NCBI RefSeq assembly: GCF_020622265.1
Contig: NZ_JACNMQ010000003.1
Span: forward strand, 248,001-312,000
Direction of reading: 5' to 3'
DNA: 64,000 nt
From: Halomonas sp. M20
Lineage (GTDB): Bacteria; Pseudomonadota; Gammaproteobacteria; Pseudomonadales; Halomonadaceae
Position 1 is the stretch's first letter; each line of letters begins with the position of its first letter. The translations under genes and the position numbers were made by a program. The notes under the pieces were generated by a model. It was not told the origin of the DNA. It did no database searches and saw only the letters and a list, made by a program, of their open reading frames with translations. Below, in pieces: positions 36,938 through 45,390 of the stretch.

Positions 36938-38937
36938 TGGGTGTATTCGACGTCGACTACAGCAAGATTCACGAACGAACGGACCTGCCTTATGCCGTCG
37001 CGGTCACCGAGCATGCGCCTATCGAGCTTGCGGACGGCACCGTGCTCTCCGCCAAGCTGTGGCTTCCCGAGGGGCTCGCCACGGCCCGAGGCGTGATCCT
37101 CGAGTATTTGCCCTATCGCAAGGACGAGTTCACCGCGCTGCGCGATGAAATTCGCCACGCCTATTTTGCCGGCTGCGGCTATGCGGCGGTGCGGGTGGAC
37201 ATTCGCGGCACCGGCGATTCCGGCGGCATCATCACGGACGAGTACCCGCATCAGGAGCAGCAGGACTGCCTGGAGATATTCGACTGGATCGCCGAGCAGT
37301 CCTGGTCCGCCGGCAATATCGCCATGATCGGTAAGTCCTGGGGGGGCTTCAACGGCCTGCAGATGGCGTCCTACAACCATTCGGCGCTGAAGACCATCGT
37401 CACGCTGTGCTCCACGGACGACCGCTACGAGGACGACGTTCATTATCGTGGCGGTACCTTGATGGCCTCGGATATGCTGTGGTGGGCCTCCACGATGTTC
37501 GCCTACAACGCCCGCCCGCCTTTTCCACGCTTTGTCGGCGACAAGTGGCGCGAGATGTGGCTGGAACGCCTGGAAAAAACGCCGCCTTTCGTCGAGACCT
37601 GGCTCGAGCACCAGACCCGGGACGACTACTGGCGCCAGGGCTCGATCTGCGAGAATTTCAGCGATATCCGCATTCCGGTGCTGACCATGAGCGGCTGGGC
37701 GGACGGCTACACCGACGCGGTGTTCCGACTGATGGATAACCTCGACGTACCCAAGCGCGCCATCATCGGCCCCTGGGCCCACGAGTTTCCCGACCTGGCG
37801 ATACCCGGGCCGCAGATCGGCTACCTGCAGGAGTGTGTCAGCTGGTTCGACCGCTGGCTGGCCACGGATGCCACGGACGAGCCCCACAAAGACAGCTTCG
37901 TCGTCTACCTGCAGGACAGCGTGCCCCCTCAGACCACCTATGACTATCGGCCCGGAGAGTGGGTGGATATGTTGGCCACGGATATCTCGCATATGGACGT
38001 GCTGGACGTCTTATCCGGGCAGCGCACACTCGCCAACCGCCAGCATCACGGCCTGTATTCCGGCGTGTTCTGTCCCTTTGGCCAGGAAGGCGATCTGCCC
38101 GACGATCAGACCATCGATAACGCTCTGGCCACGTCGCTGACGCTCTCGCCGGCGGAGCAACCGCTCAATATTCTCGGCAAGACGCAGGTCAAGCTGCGCC
38201 TGAAAAGCAATCAGCCTACCGGCAACGTGCATGCGCGGCTGACGGATGTGTCACCGGCGGGTGAGAAGACCTACATTACTGCGGGCCAGTTCAATCTTAC
38301 CCATCGTCACTCCCATGCGGTGCCGGAAGAACTTCCGTTGGATGAATGGTTCGACGTCGAGTTCGGCCTGGATGTCATCGGCTATCAGTTGCCGGCAGGA
38401 CATCAGTTGGAAATCAGCCTGAGCCCCACCTACTGGCCGCAGATATGGCCGGCGACGACGGTGGCGGAACTCCAGGTCGATCTGGGTCACAGCCAGGTAC
38501 GGGTGCCCCGGGCCACCGAGCCGGTATTCACCGAACTGCCCTTCACCCGGGCGGAAACCGCCAGACCCCTGGCTAAGACGGTGCTGCGTGAAGGCAGTCG
38601 CACCCGCCGCGTCATCAAGTCCCTGACCACTCGGGAATGGCTGCTCGACGACTTCTCCGACGAGGGGTTGCGCATGCTCGATCACAACGGCATTACCTAT
38701 GGCACCAAGAATCATAACGTCTGGCGCATCCGTGAGGGCGAACCTCTGAGCGCCGTGACGGAGTCCAACTGGGAAGTGGATCTGAGCGATGCGGACATCC
38801 GCATTCATGTGGATACCCAGAGTCGCATGAGCTGCGACGCGGAGAACTTCTATCTGGTCAACAGTCTGCAGGCCTTTGAAGAAGACGAGGAGATCTATCG
38901 CAATACTTGGGAGAAAACGATTCCCCGGCATTGGTAG
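36934..38937 (+). CDS. CocE/NonD-family hydrolase (X-Pro dipeptidyl-peptidase fold)
   Basis: A 667-residue alpha/beta hydrolase with the N-terminal catalytic domain and C-terminal jelly-roll domain of the cocaine esterase and PepX class. The nucleophile is S135 (MIGKSWGG). Other class features are YRKDEFTALRDE, VRVDIRGTGDSGG, the acid region SGWADGYTDAVF and the histidine in GPWAHEF. There is no signal peptide, so it is cytoplasmic and would act on imported substrates. Translation starts at ATG 36934 or the adjacent 36937. It is an esterase or amidase; the substrate is inferred from the BCCT partner only. Confidence 0.87.
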   Translation: MMGVFDVDYSKIHERTDLPYAVAVTEHAPIELADGTVLSAKLWLPEGLATARGVILEYLPYRKDEFTALRDEIRHAYFAGCGYAAVRVDIRGTGDSGGIITDEYPHQEQQDCLEIFDWIAEQSWSAGNIAMIGKSWGGFNGLQMASYNHSALKTIVTLCSTDDRYEDDVHYRGGTLMASDMLWWASTMFAYNARPPFPRFVGDKWREMWLERLEKTPPFVETWLEHQTRDDYWRQGSICENFSDIRIPVLTMSGWADGYTDAVFRLMDNLDVPKRAIIGPWAHEFPDLAIPGPQIGYLQECVSWFDRWLATDATDEPHKDSFVVYLQDSVPPQTTYDYRPGEWVDMLATDISHMDVLDVLSGQRTLANRQHHGLYSGVFCPFGQEGDLPDDQTIDNALATSLTLSPAEQPLNILGKTQVKLRLKSNQPTGNVHARLTDVSPAGEKTYITAGQFNLTHRHSHAVPEELPLDEWFDVEFGLDVIGYQLPAGHQLEISLSPTYWPQIWPATTVAELQVDLGHSQVRVPRATEPVFTELPFTRAETARPLAKTVLREGSRTRRVIKSLTTREWLLDDFSDEGLRMLDHNGITYGTKNHNVWRIREGEPLSAVTESNWEVDLSDADIRIHVDTQSRMSCDAENFYLVNSLQAFEEDEEIYRNTWEKTIPRHW

Positions 38938-39033
38938 TGAGTCAATGAAGCTTCATGGCTGATATTGTTACTGGCCCCTAAGCGCAAATAAAATAATCAG
39001 CATATTTATATTATAAGTTGCGACGAGCAAAAA

Positions 39034-39058
39034 GCCCGATGCGCTTAATGCATCGGGC
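39034..39058 (-). terminator. Rho-independent terminator of the RTX gene
   Basis: Read on the minus strand, GCCCGATGC and GCATCGGGC form a 9-base stem with a 7-base loop, followed by a T-run (complement of the A residues at 39029-39033). It lies about 40 bases beyond the RTX stop codon. On the plus strand no T-run follows. Confidence 0.88.
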
Positions 39059-39096
39059 CTCGCTTGCTATTCTGTGTCAGCGATAGGAAGTCGCCC

Positions 39097-39921
39097 TCAG
39101 GCGATAGTGAAGTAGTCCGCCATATTGGCATTGATGTCGTCCGCGGCCACTCCGATCATCATAATTTGGGTCTGTTCACCCAGTTCGACCGCAGTGCCTT
39201 CATCGGCATCCGTGACGCGACCCGCCAGGTCAGAAAGGCTTTCGATATCCGTATCGTTGATGTTGGTGGCGACGATGATTTGATCGTTTGCGGCAGCGAA
39301 GTCATGGATCTCATCGTTGCCGTCGTCACCGATATAGAAAATCTTGGTGCTGCTGCCTTCGGTGGGCTGGCCGTCCTCATCGGCGCTGCCGAAGATGATG
39401 TCGTCACCGCTCTCACCCTGGATCTGGTCGTCACCGGTACCGCCGTGAAGCCAGTCGTCGTCTGCACTGGCAAAGATGATATCGTCGCCTTCGCCGCCAA
39501 AGATCACGTCCTGACCGGTACCGCCGTGGAGCATATCGTTACCGGTATCGCCGTACAGGGTGTTGTCGCCGGACTTGTCGCCGAAGATGGCCACGAGGAT
39601 GTCGTCGCCCGGGCCGCCCAGCAGCTGATCGTTGCCTTCGCCGCCCCTGAGCATGTCGTTGCCTTCTCCGCCGGCCAGCCAATCGCTACCCGCGCCGCCG
39701 TGGATCAGGTCGTCACCGTTCTCGCCGAGAATCGCATCGCTGCCGTCGCCGCTATAGGCAACGTCGTTGCCATCGCCGAGATGGGCTATATCGCTGTAGT
39801 CGCCAAGGCGCAACCCATCATTGCCACCCCTTGCGCGAACGAGGGAGGAGTCGCTGCCGAAGATGAGTTCACCTTCGTCGGTACCATAAGTCAGACCGCT
39901 GGCTTCCTGGATAAAGGACAT
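39097..39921 (-). CDS. RTX-type calcium-binding repeat protein
   Basis: A 274-residue acidic protein made mainly of glycine-aspartate nonapeptide repeats of the form GGxGxDxLx, for example LAGGEGNDMLRGGEGNDQLL and LHGGTGDDQIQGESGDD, which fold as a calcium-binding beta roll. A C-terminal domain of about 75 residues (STKIFYIGDDGNDEI to ADYFTIA) may hold the export signal. Such proteins leave the cell by type I secretion, but no such exporter lies nearby. The ATG at 39921 is chosen over an upstream one because AAGGAAAC precedes it. It contains no recognised enzyme domain. Confidence 0.82.
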   Translation of the reverse strand: MSFIQEASGLTYGTDEGELIFGSDSSLVRARGGNDGLRLGDYSDIAHLGDGNDVAYSGDGSDAILGENGDDLIHGGAGSDWLAGGEGNDMLRGGEGNDQLLGGPGDDILVAIFGDKSGDNTLYGDTGNDMLHGGTGQDVIFGGEGDDIIFASADDDWLHGGTGDDQIQGESGDDIIFGSADEDGQPTEGSSTKIFYIGDDGNDEIHDFAAANDQIIVATNINDTDIESLSDLAGRVTDADEGTAVELGEQTQIMMIGVAADDINANMADYFTIA

Positions 39922-40146
39922 GGTGTTTCCTTCGATGAATAGCATGGCTGCATCGTGTGGATGCATTGAGTCACGTTTAGCACTGCCTTAAAGATTGAAC
40001 CGGACCAATATCTTGATGGCCAAGGTTGCCAATAGCCGCGTTAAGCGCAGGCAGAATGATAGGTGCCATCGTTTGGATTGATAGGCGATTTTTGTAGTGT
40101 TTTGTTGGCGAAAAATGTGCTGTGAGCTAATTTAGCTAATCTGCTG
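39922..40146. other. Upstream region of the RTX gene, no gene seen
   Basis: No convincing reading frame occurs on either strand. A short direct repeat, AGCTAATTT then AGCTAATC, lies near 40126-40142. The region should hold the RTX promoter. Confidence 0.45.
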
Positions 40147-40395
40147 TCAGGTAGGAGCGTAATCATCCGGTCGCTTATATCTGGTCACGGCAAGTAGCTC
40201 TGCGGCTCTTGCGACAAGCCCTTGAGGCCATGAAGACAATCCCGGTGATCGATCTGGCGCGACGATTTTAGCTTCCAGAGACCCATTCTCATATCTTTCT
40301 AGCTCGACGTTGATGATGGCAGGCCTGTCCGCTCAGATGACTTTGCCTTCATCGGTGCAGTTGATCAATTCGCTGCCCTGATTCTGAATTGCCAT
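40147..40395 (-). pseudogene. Small gene interrupted by an in-frame TGA
   Basis: AAGGAG precedes an ATG at 40395. The frame reads MAIQNQGSELINCTDEGKVI, then TGA at 40333-40335, then continues open for 61 codons as ADRPAIINVELERYENGSL and so on to YKRPDDYAPT and a TGA at 40147. The part after the stop has protein-like composition and good codon choice. It looks like one roughly 82-residue gene broken by a single base change, or a readthrough case. No family was recognised. It may be a partner of the RTX gene just downstream. Confidence 0.5.
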
Positions 40396-40553
40396 GCTCC
40401 GCTCCTTGAATAATCGCTGTGTCTGCTAAGGTTGTGTTTAACGCCGTGCCGATGACTGTACCGGTCTCGGTAGTAGTTTTCACAACGAGAATCGTTGTGC
40501 TTTGCAAAAAACAAATATATCAATAACTGGTATTTGTAGCATTTTGTCAGCGT

Positions 40554-42059
40554 CTATCTCTCAACGTGCAGCGGATGACGGTGAGGGCTGTTCTTCCGGT
40601 CTCGCAGATCCTTGAGCGCAACCCCGAGGGCGCCAAGGACGACGACGATGATCAGGCCGAACCCGAGGGCTACGGCTACCGGCCAGGAGGAGGTCACGCC
40701 AAGCGCGGCAAAGACCGCCGCGGTGATGACGGCGATGCCGATGGAGGTGCCGATGCGTTGGCCGGTCTGCATGATGGCGCCAGAGCTTCCCGCGTACTGC
40801 AGGGGAACCTCCGCCAGGGTCAGCGCCTGGTTGGGGCTGATCACGGCACCCTGAGCCGTGCCGATCAGTGCCAGGGAGAGCAGCAGCCACCAGATGCTCA
40901 GATAGCCGCCTGCATGCAGCAGCACGACGGCGATACTCGCAGCAAGGCCGGTGAGGGCGAGAAGCAGGCCACAGATAACCATCTTGCGCCCATAGGTCAT
41001 CACCCGCCGACCGGCCCAGCTGGCTGCATAGGCCGAGATGAAGGCGGCTGGCGTGCTGATGAGACCGGTTGCGAGGGCGGATTCACCTAGGCCCTGCTGC
41101 AGATACAGTGCCACCAGCACCCAGATGCTGGTCATCCCGGTAAAGTACAGGGTCATGATGAGAGCGCCGTTGGTGAAGCTGCGGGTGGAGAATATGCTCA
41201 GATCCACCATCGGACTGCGACCTAGGCGAGCATAGCGTCGTTCCCAGCCAACCCAGAGCGCGACGAGGGTCACGCCTAGCGGGAGCAGCAGCCAGGTGAG
41301 AGGCGACGACTGGGACTCCATGAACGGGAACAGCACGGCGAGCACCGCAAGCGCTAGCAGTACGGCTCCAACCGGGTCCAGGGAGCGGAATGTATGCAGC
41401 ACCCCGCGGGGGGTGTTCGTCGACTCTTCTGGCCCATGACTGAACAGCGGTTTCGGGAACCAGGCAAGCGCCATGACGATGGCGGCGATACCAATGGGCA
41501 CGTTGACCAGAAACGTCAGGCGCCAGCCGAGATCGGCACCACCAAGTTCGATCAGCAGGCCGCCCAGCACCGGACCGATGCCAACCGACAGGCCGACCGC
41601 GGTGCCAAAATAGCCGAACGCTCTGCCACGCTCCGACCCGCGAAAATACTGCTGGATCATGCCCACGCCCTGAGGGCTCAGCAGCCCCGAGCCGACGCCC
41701 TGCACGAATCGGGCGATATTGAGCCAGTCGGCATCTGGGGCCAGGCCCGAGGCAATTGAAGCTGCCGTGAATACCGCCACACCGACAACGAAGATGCCAC
41801 CTCGTCCCAGGAGATCCCCAGCGCGACCGGCGGCTACCAGCACCACGCCGAAGGTCAACGCATAGCCCGACAGCACCCACTGCAGATCGGACTGGGAAGC
41901 CCCCAGCCCCTGCTGAATGGAAGGCAGGGCGACATTGACGATGCTGACGTTGATCAGCGACATAGCGATGGCTGCCAGCAGCACCGCTAGGATGCGCCAG
42001 CGCGTCGAATCATCGATCGACTCGTCGCTTATCTTCCTTGAATCAGACCGACTTTGCAC
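40554..42059 (-). CDS. DHA2-type drug efflux transporter (MFS, 14 spans)
   Basis: A 501-residue carrier with about fourteen membrane segments. MSLINVSIVNVALPSIQQGL is the first helix and GRAGDLLGRGGIFVVGV the MFS loop motif A; RFVQGVGSGLLSPQGVGMI and GIGPVLGGLLIE (motif C of proton-coupled drug exporters) follow. The start is GTG at 42059, with GGAG about 10 bases before it; no ATG precedes the first helix. No regulator or outer-membrane partner adjoins it. Substrate unknown. Confidence 0.85.
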   Translation of the reverse strand: MQSRSDSRKISDESIDDSTRWRILAVLLAAIAMSLINVSIVNVALPSIQQGLGASQSDLQWVLSGYALTFGVVLVAAGRAGDLLGRGGIFVVGVAVFTAASIASGLAPDADWLNIARFVQGVGSGLLSPQGVGMIQQYFRGSERGRAFGYFGTAVGLSVGIGPVLGGLLIELGGADLGWRLTFLVNVPIGIAAIVMALAWFPKPLFSHGPEESTNTPRGVLHTFRSLDPVGAVLLALAVLAVLFPFMESQSSPLTWLLLPLGVTLVALWVGWERRYARLGRSPMVDLSIFSTRSFTNGALIMTLYFTGMTSIWVLVALYLQQGLGESALATGLISTPAAFISAYAASWAGRRVMTYGRKMVICGLLLALTGLAASIAVVLLHAGGYLSIWWLLLSLALIGTAQGAVISPNQALTLAEVPLQYAGSSGAIMQTGQRIGTSIGIAVITAAVFAALGVTSSWPVAVALGFGLIIVVVLGALGVALKDLRDRKNSPHRHPLHVER

Positions 42060-42222
42060 CGGATCTTGTCTCCGCTTCCTGGGGGGTAAGTATGAATAGC
42101 GCCGAGAGCAGACGAATTCGCCTACAAGAGTGACACCATCCCTGCCAAGAATGAAGGCGCGCCCGTTTGCTTACCTCACTGTAGTGACCTCGAATGTTTT
42201 CATGCCCTGTAAGCGGGTGCTA

Positions 42223-42951
42223 CTAGCCGGGCAATAGTCGGCGCTGCATCTTGGCAGGCTGTGCACCGGGGAAGTTGCGCTCGATGAGGCGCATGGCGAT
42301 GGTCAGTACCACCGTCAGGGCAATGTAGATTCCCGCGATCAACAGCAAGGGCTCATAGACCAGGAAGGTCTCGTCGCGCACCAGGTTGGCGGCCTTGAGC
42401 AGATCCATGACGGCGATGGTGGATACCAGCGGCACGGACTTGAGCAGCAGGATCATCTCACCGGTGAGCGTGGGCAGACAGAGCTGCACGGCCCGCGGCA
42501 GCCATAGACGATAGAGCACCTGCCAGCGTGACAGCCCGAAGGCCCGGCCCGCGGCCAGTTCGCCGCTGGGCACGCTGAGCATGGCGCCGCGAAGCACCTC
42601 GCCGGAATAGGCGCCCACGCTGATGGTGAAGGTCAGCGCGCCGTAGAAGAACGGATCGCGCAGCAGCGGCCAGATGATGCTTTCCTGAATGCCGGGAATC
42701 TCCGGCAGTAGGCGCCCCACGCCATCATAAAAGAAGAACAGCTGCACCAGTAGCGGCGTGCCGCGGATCACCGTGGTGAAGCCGCGTACCAGCATGGCAA
42801 TCGGCTTGGGCGCGGTGATCTGGACCAGGGCGATGATGACCGCCAGTATCAGCCCCAGGATGCCGGACACCGCCACCAGCAGCAGCGTGTTGACGAAACC
42901 CGTCCAGAGATATTCTTGATAGAAAGGATCGAAGATCCAGGAAAAATCCAT
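42223..42951 (-). CDS. Amino-acid ABC transporter permease (HisM type)
   Basis: A 242-residue inner-membrane permease of the polar amino-acid family, with five or so hydrophobic segments. The family motif region reads VRGFTTVIRGTPLLVQLFFF near residue 55 and the cytoplasmic contact loop GELAAGRAFGLSRWQVLYRL near residue 130. It is the last gene of the transporter set. With its partner permease, ATPase and binding protein it should bring in a basic amino acid such as arginine, given the adjacent AruH-like enzyme. Confidence 0.9.
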   Translation of the reverse strand: MDFSWIFDPFYQEYLWTGFVNTLLLVAVSGILGLILAVIIALVQITAPKPIAMLVRGFTTVIRGTPLLVQLFFFYDGVGRLLPEIPGIQESIIWPLLRDPFFYGALTFTISVGAYSGEVLRGAMLSVPSGELAAGRAFGLSRWQVLYRLWLPRAVQLCLPTLTGEMILLLKSVPLVSTIAVMDLLKAANLVRDETFLVYEPLLLIAGIYIALTVVLTIAMRLIERNFPGAQPAKMQRRLLPG

Positions 42952-42996
42952 GGTGTTGTTCTCTTGGAAGTTGGCTTAGACCTCTTTCAGCAGTGC

Positions 42997-43707
42997 CTAG
43001 GCGTTGTCTGAAAGCTGGCCACGCCGAACGACGCGCTCCGCCCAGCCGAAAAGCGCGTTGGAGCCCAGTGTCATGACCAGATAGAGCGCTCCCGCGACGC
43101 TGTAGAACAGGAAGTAGGAGCGGGTGCTCGCCGCCGCTTGCTGGGCGGTGAAGAACAACTCCTCGAAACCGATCACGCTGATCAACGCCGTATCCTTGAC
43201 CAGGATCAGCCACAGGTTGGACATGCCGGGCAGGGCATTAGGCAACATGCCGGGAATCACGAAACGATGAAACCGGGTCCAGCGCGAGAAACCATAGGCA
43301 TCCGCGGCTTCGAGCTGGCCGCGAGGAATGGCCAGAATGGCGCCGCGAAACACCTCGGTCATGTAGGCGCACTGAACGAAGGCCAGCACCCCCACGGCAG
43401 TGACGAAGCCGCTGATCTGCATGGCGCTTTCGAAGCCCAGCGCACCGAGCCCCGCATTGAGTGCCTGGGTGCCGGCGTAGTACAGCAGGATGATCAGCAA
43501 CAGCTCGGGGATGGCACGTACAAGGGTGGAGTAGGCGGTGGCCAGGGCCTGTAATGGTCCCCAGCCGCTCAATCTAGCGCTGGCGCCGATCAGCCCGAGC
43601 GCCAGGCCGATGGCATAGGCCAGTAGGGCGATCTCTATCGTCACGAGTGCCCCTTCCAGGATCGGCCCGGCCCACTCCTGGAGTCCTTCGTTCTGATAGT
43701 TTTCCAT
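42997..43707 (-). CDS. Amino-acid ABC transporter permease (HisQ type)
   Basis: A 236-residue permease paired with the gene that follows. Family segments are TLVRAIPELLLIILLYY and the ATPase-contact loop GQLEAADAYGFSRWTRFHRF. The ATG at 43707 (MENYQNEGL) is preferred to a TTG-initiated frame extension starting at 43746. It lies 81 bases after the binding protein gene on the same strand. Confidence 0.9.
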   Translation of the reverse strand: MENYQNEGLQEWAGPILEGALVTIEIALLAYAIGLALGLIGASARLSGWGPLQALATAYSTLVRAIPELLLIILLYYAGTQALNAGLGALGFESAMQISGFVTAVGVLAFVQCAYMTEVFRGAILAIPRGQLEAADAYGFSRWTRFHRFVIPGMLPNALPGMSNLWLILVKDTALISVIGFEELFFTAQQAAASTRSYFLFYSVAGALYLVMTLGSNALFGWAERVVRRGQLSDNA

Positions 43708-43788
43708 GGTGAGATTCTTTATCGAATGAGCAGGATCTTCCGCCAAGGCTTTACCCTGGCGGAAGAAGCGATGAGCTAGGAAAGGCGA

Positions 43789-44574
43789 TCAGCCGCCGCA
43801 GATATCCGTTCCGAAATACTGCTGCGAAAGCTCGCTGCACCTGCCGTTTTCCACCACTGCGGCGATGGCGTCGTTGAGCTTGCTTTCGAGCTCGTCATCG
43901 TTTTTGCGCAGCCCGATGCCGATACCTTCACCAAAGGCTTCATGCTTGGGCGCCGTGGCAATGATGGCGTACTCCTGGGCTTCGTCCCGCTCGACAAAGG
44001 CGGTCATGACGATCTTGTCGGCGAGCATGACATCGATACGCCTGGCCAGCAGATCGCGGTTGACCTGCTCCTGCTGGTCGTAGATCTTGAGCTCGACGCC
44101 GCTGTCGCGCAGTTCCCGCCGCGCATAAGTGGCGTTTGTGGTGGCGCCCTGCACGCCGAGAATCTTGCCGTCCAGCCCTTCGGGAATCTCGAAGTCGGCG
44201 TCCTTGGCTGCCACATAGGCCGCCGGGGTGTAGTAGTAGGGATCGGTGAAGTCGATGACCCGCTTGCGTTTATCGGTGATCGACAGGGAGTTCATGATCA
44301 TGTCGATCTTGCCGGAGTTCAGTGCCGGAAAAATCCCGCTCCAGCCGGTCGGGGTGACCTCGCACTGCACCTGCATTTCCTCACACAACGCTTGGCCGAG
44401 CTCGACCTCGAAGCCGGTCCAGTCGCCATTGGCGCTCTTGTAGCTAAAAGGGGGGTAGGGTTCCGCTGCAATGCCGATCTTCAGCGGCTCCTGGGCCAGG
44501 CTGGCGGTGCTTAGGGCCAAAGCGGCGAGTCCAGCCGCCATGACCAAGGTGTGCTTCATCAGAGTCGTTTTCAT
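43789..44574 (-). CDS. Periplasmic amino-acid-binding protein of the ABC transporter
   Basis: A 261-residue family 3 solute-binding protein. The signal peptide is clear (MKTTLMKHTLVMAAGLAALA, cut near SLAQ-EP). The mature part begins LKIGIAAEPYPPFSYKSANG and has GWSGIFPALNSGKIDMIMN and TDPYYYTPAAYV, as in lysine-arginine-ornithine binding proteins. A pair of cysteines near the N-terminal lobe and another near the C-terminus may form disulfides. GAGGATAG precedes the ATG. Confidence 0.92.
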   Translation of the reverse strand: MKTTLMKHTLVMAAGLAALALSTASLAQEPLKIGIAAEPYPPFSYKSANGDWTGFEVELGQALCEEMQVQCEVTPTGWSGIFPALNSGKIDMIMNSLSITDKRKRVIDFTDPYYYTPAAYVAAKDADFEIPEGLDGKILGVQGATTNATYARRELRDSGVELKIYDQQEQVNRDLLARRIDVMLADKIVMTAFVERDEAQEYAIIATAPKHEAFGEGIGIGLRKNDDELESKLNDAIAAVVENGRCSELSQQYFGTDICGG

Positions 44575-44601
44575 CAGCTATCCTCGTTTGTTGTTTTCTT
44601 T

Positions 44602-45390
44602 CTATGCCACGCTGGACAGAAACTGCCGGCAGCGTGCGTTGCTCGCTCGTTCGAAGACCTGTTGTGGCGTGCCGGCTTCGGCAATTTCCCCTTCATGCAG
44701 GAACACCACCTGATGGGAGACTTCCCGGGCAAAGCTCATTTCATGGGTCACCATCAGCATGGTGCGCCCCTCGGCGGCGAGATCGCGTATCACACCCAAC
44801 ACTTCGCTTACCAATTCTGGGTCCAGAGCTGACGTGGGCTCGTCGAACAATAGCACCCGAGGCTCCATGGCCAGTGCTCGGGCAATGGCAACCCGCTGTT
44901 GCTGGCCGCCAGAAAGATAGGCTGGGTATTGGTCGCGCTTGTCGGAAAGACCTACCTTGGCCAGATAATGCTCACCGAGCTTGACCGCCTTACGCCGGCT
45001 CAAGCCGCGTACCCGCAACGGCGCCTCAATGACATTGCCCAGCACGGTCAGATGCGGCCAAAGATTGAACTGCTGGAACACCATGGTGACCTTGGCGCGC
45101 AGGCGATGGATTTGGCGGCGATCCAGACCGGTGATGTTGCCCTCGGCGTCATGAGTGAAGTGAATGTCCTCATCGGCGATGGTTAGTTCACCTTTATTGG
45201 GACGCTCGAGCAGGTTCATGCAACGCAGTAGCGTGCTCTTGCCGGAACCACTCGAGCCAATGATCGAGACCACCTGGCCTTCAGCGACACTAAGGGAGAC
45301 ATCCTTGAGGACCTCGAGTTCTCCAAAGCATTTGACCAGATGACGAGCATCGATCATTGGGGCAGACGTTGTTGTTGTATTCATAGGCAC
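44602..45390 (-). CDS. Amino-acid ABC transporter ATPase
   Basis: A 262-residue ATPase of the HisP class. Walker A is GSSGSGKST, the signature is YLSGGQQQRVAIARAL, Walker B is VLLFDEPTSALDPE and the switch histidine is in MVTHEMSFAREV. The Q-loop is VFQQFNLWPH. The gene can start at GTG 45390, directly after the aminotransferase stop, or at ATG 45384. It is the energy unit of the amino-acid transporter below. Confidence 0.93.
   Translation of the reverse strand: MPMNTTTTSAPMIDARHLVKCFGELEVLKDVSLSVAEGQVVSIIGSSGSGKSTLLRCMNLLERPNKGELTIADEDIHFTHDAEGNITGLDRRQIHRLRAKVTMVFQQFNLWPHLTVLGNVIEAPLRVRGLSRRKAVKLGEHYLAKVGLSDKRDQYPAYLSGGQQQRVAIARALAMEPRVLLFDEPTSALDPELVSEVLGVIRDLAAEGRTMLMVTHEMSFAREVSHQVVFLHEGEIAEAGTPQQVFERASNARCRQFLSSVA

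Noticed and set aside
36868-37992. Long minus-strand open frame under the BCCT/CocE junction
   Set aside because: Antisense to two well-supported genes and without any family feature.
39400-39800. Regularly spaced similar DNA units resembling a CRISPR array
   Set aside because: The period is that of RTX nonapeptide coding repeats (27 bases), with no constant repeat and no unique spacers.
39064-39942. A 292-codon plus-strand open frame opposite the RTX gene
   Set aside because: It is the complement of the glycine-aspartate repeats; the minus strand has the true nonapeptide pattern, a ribosome site and a terminator.
40333-40335. Selenocysteine reading of the in-frame TGA
   Set aside because: No convincing bacterial selenocysteine insertion hairpin follows the TGA and no known selenoprotein motif surrounds it.
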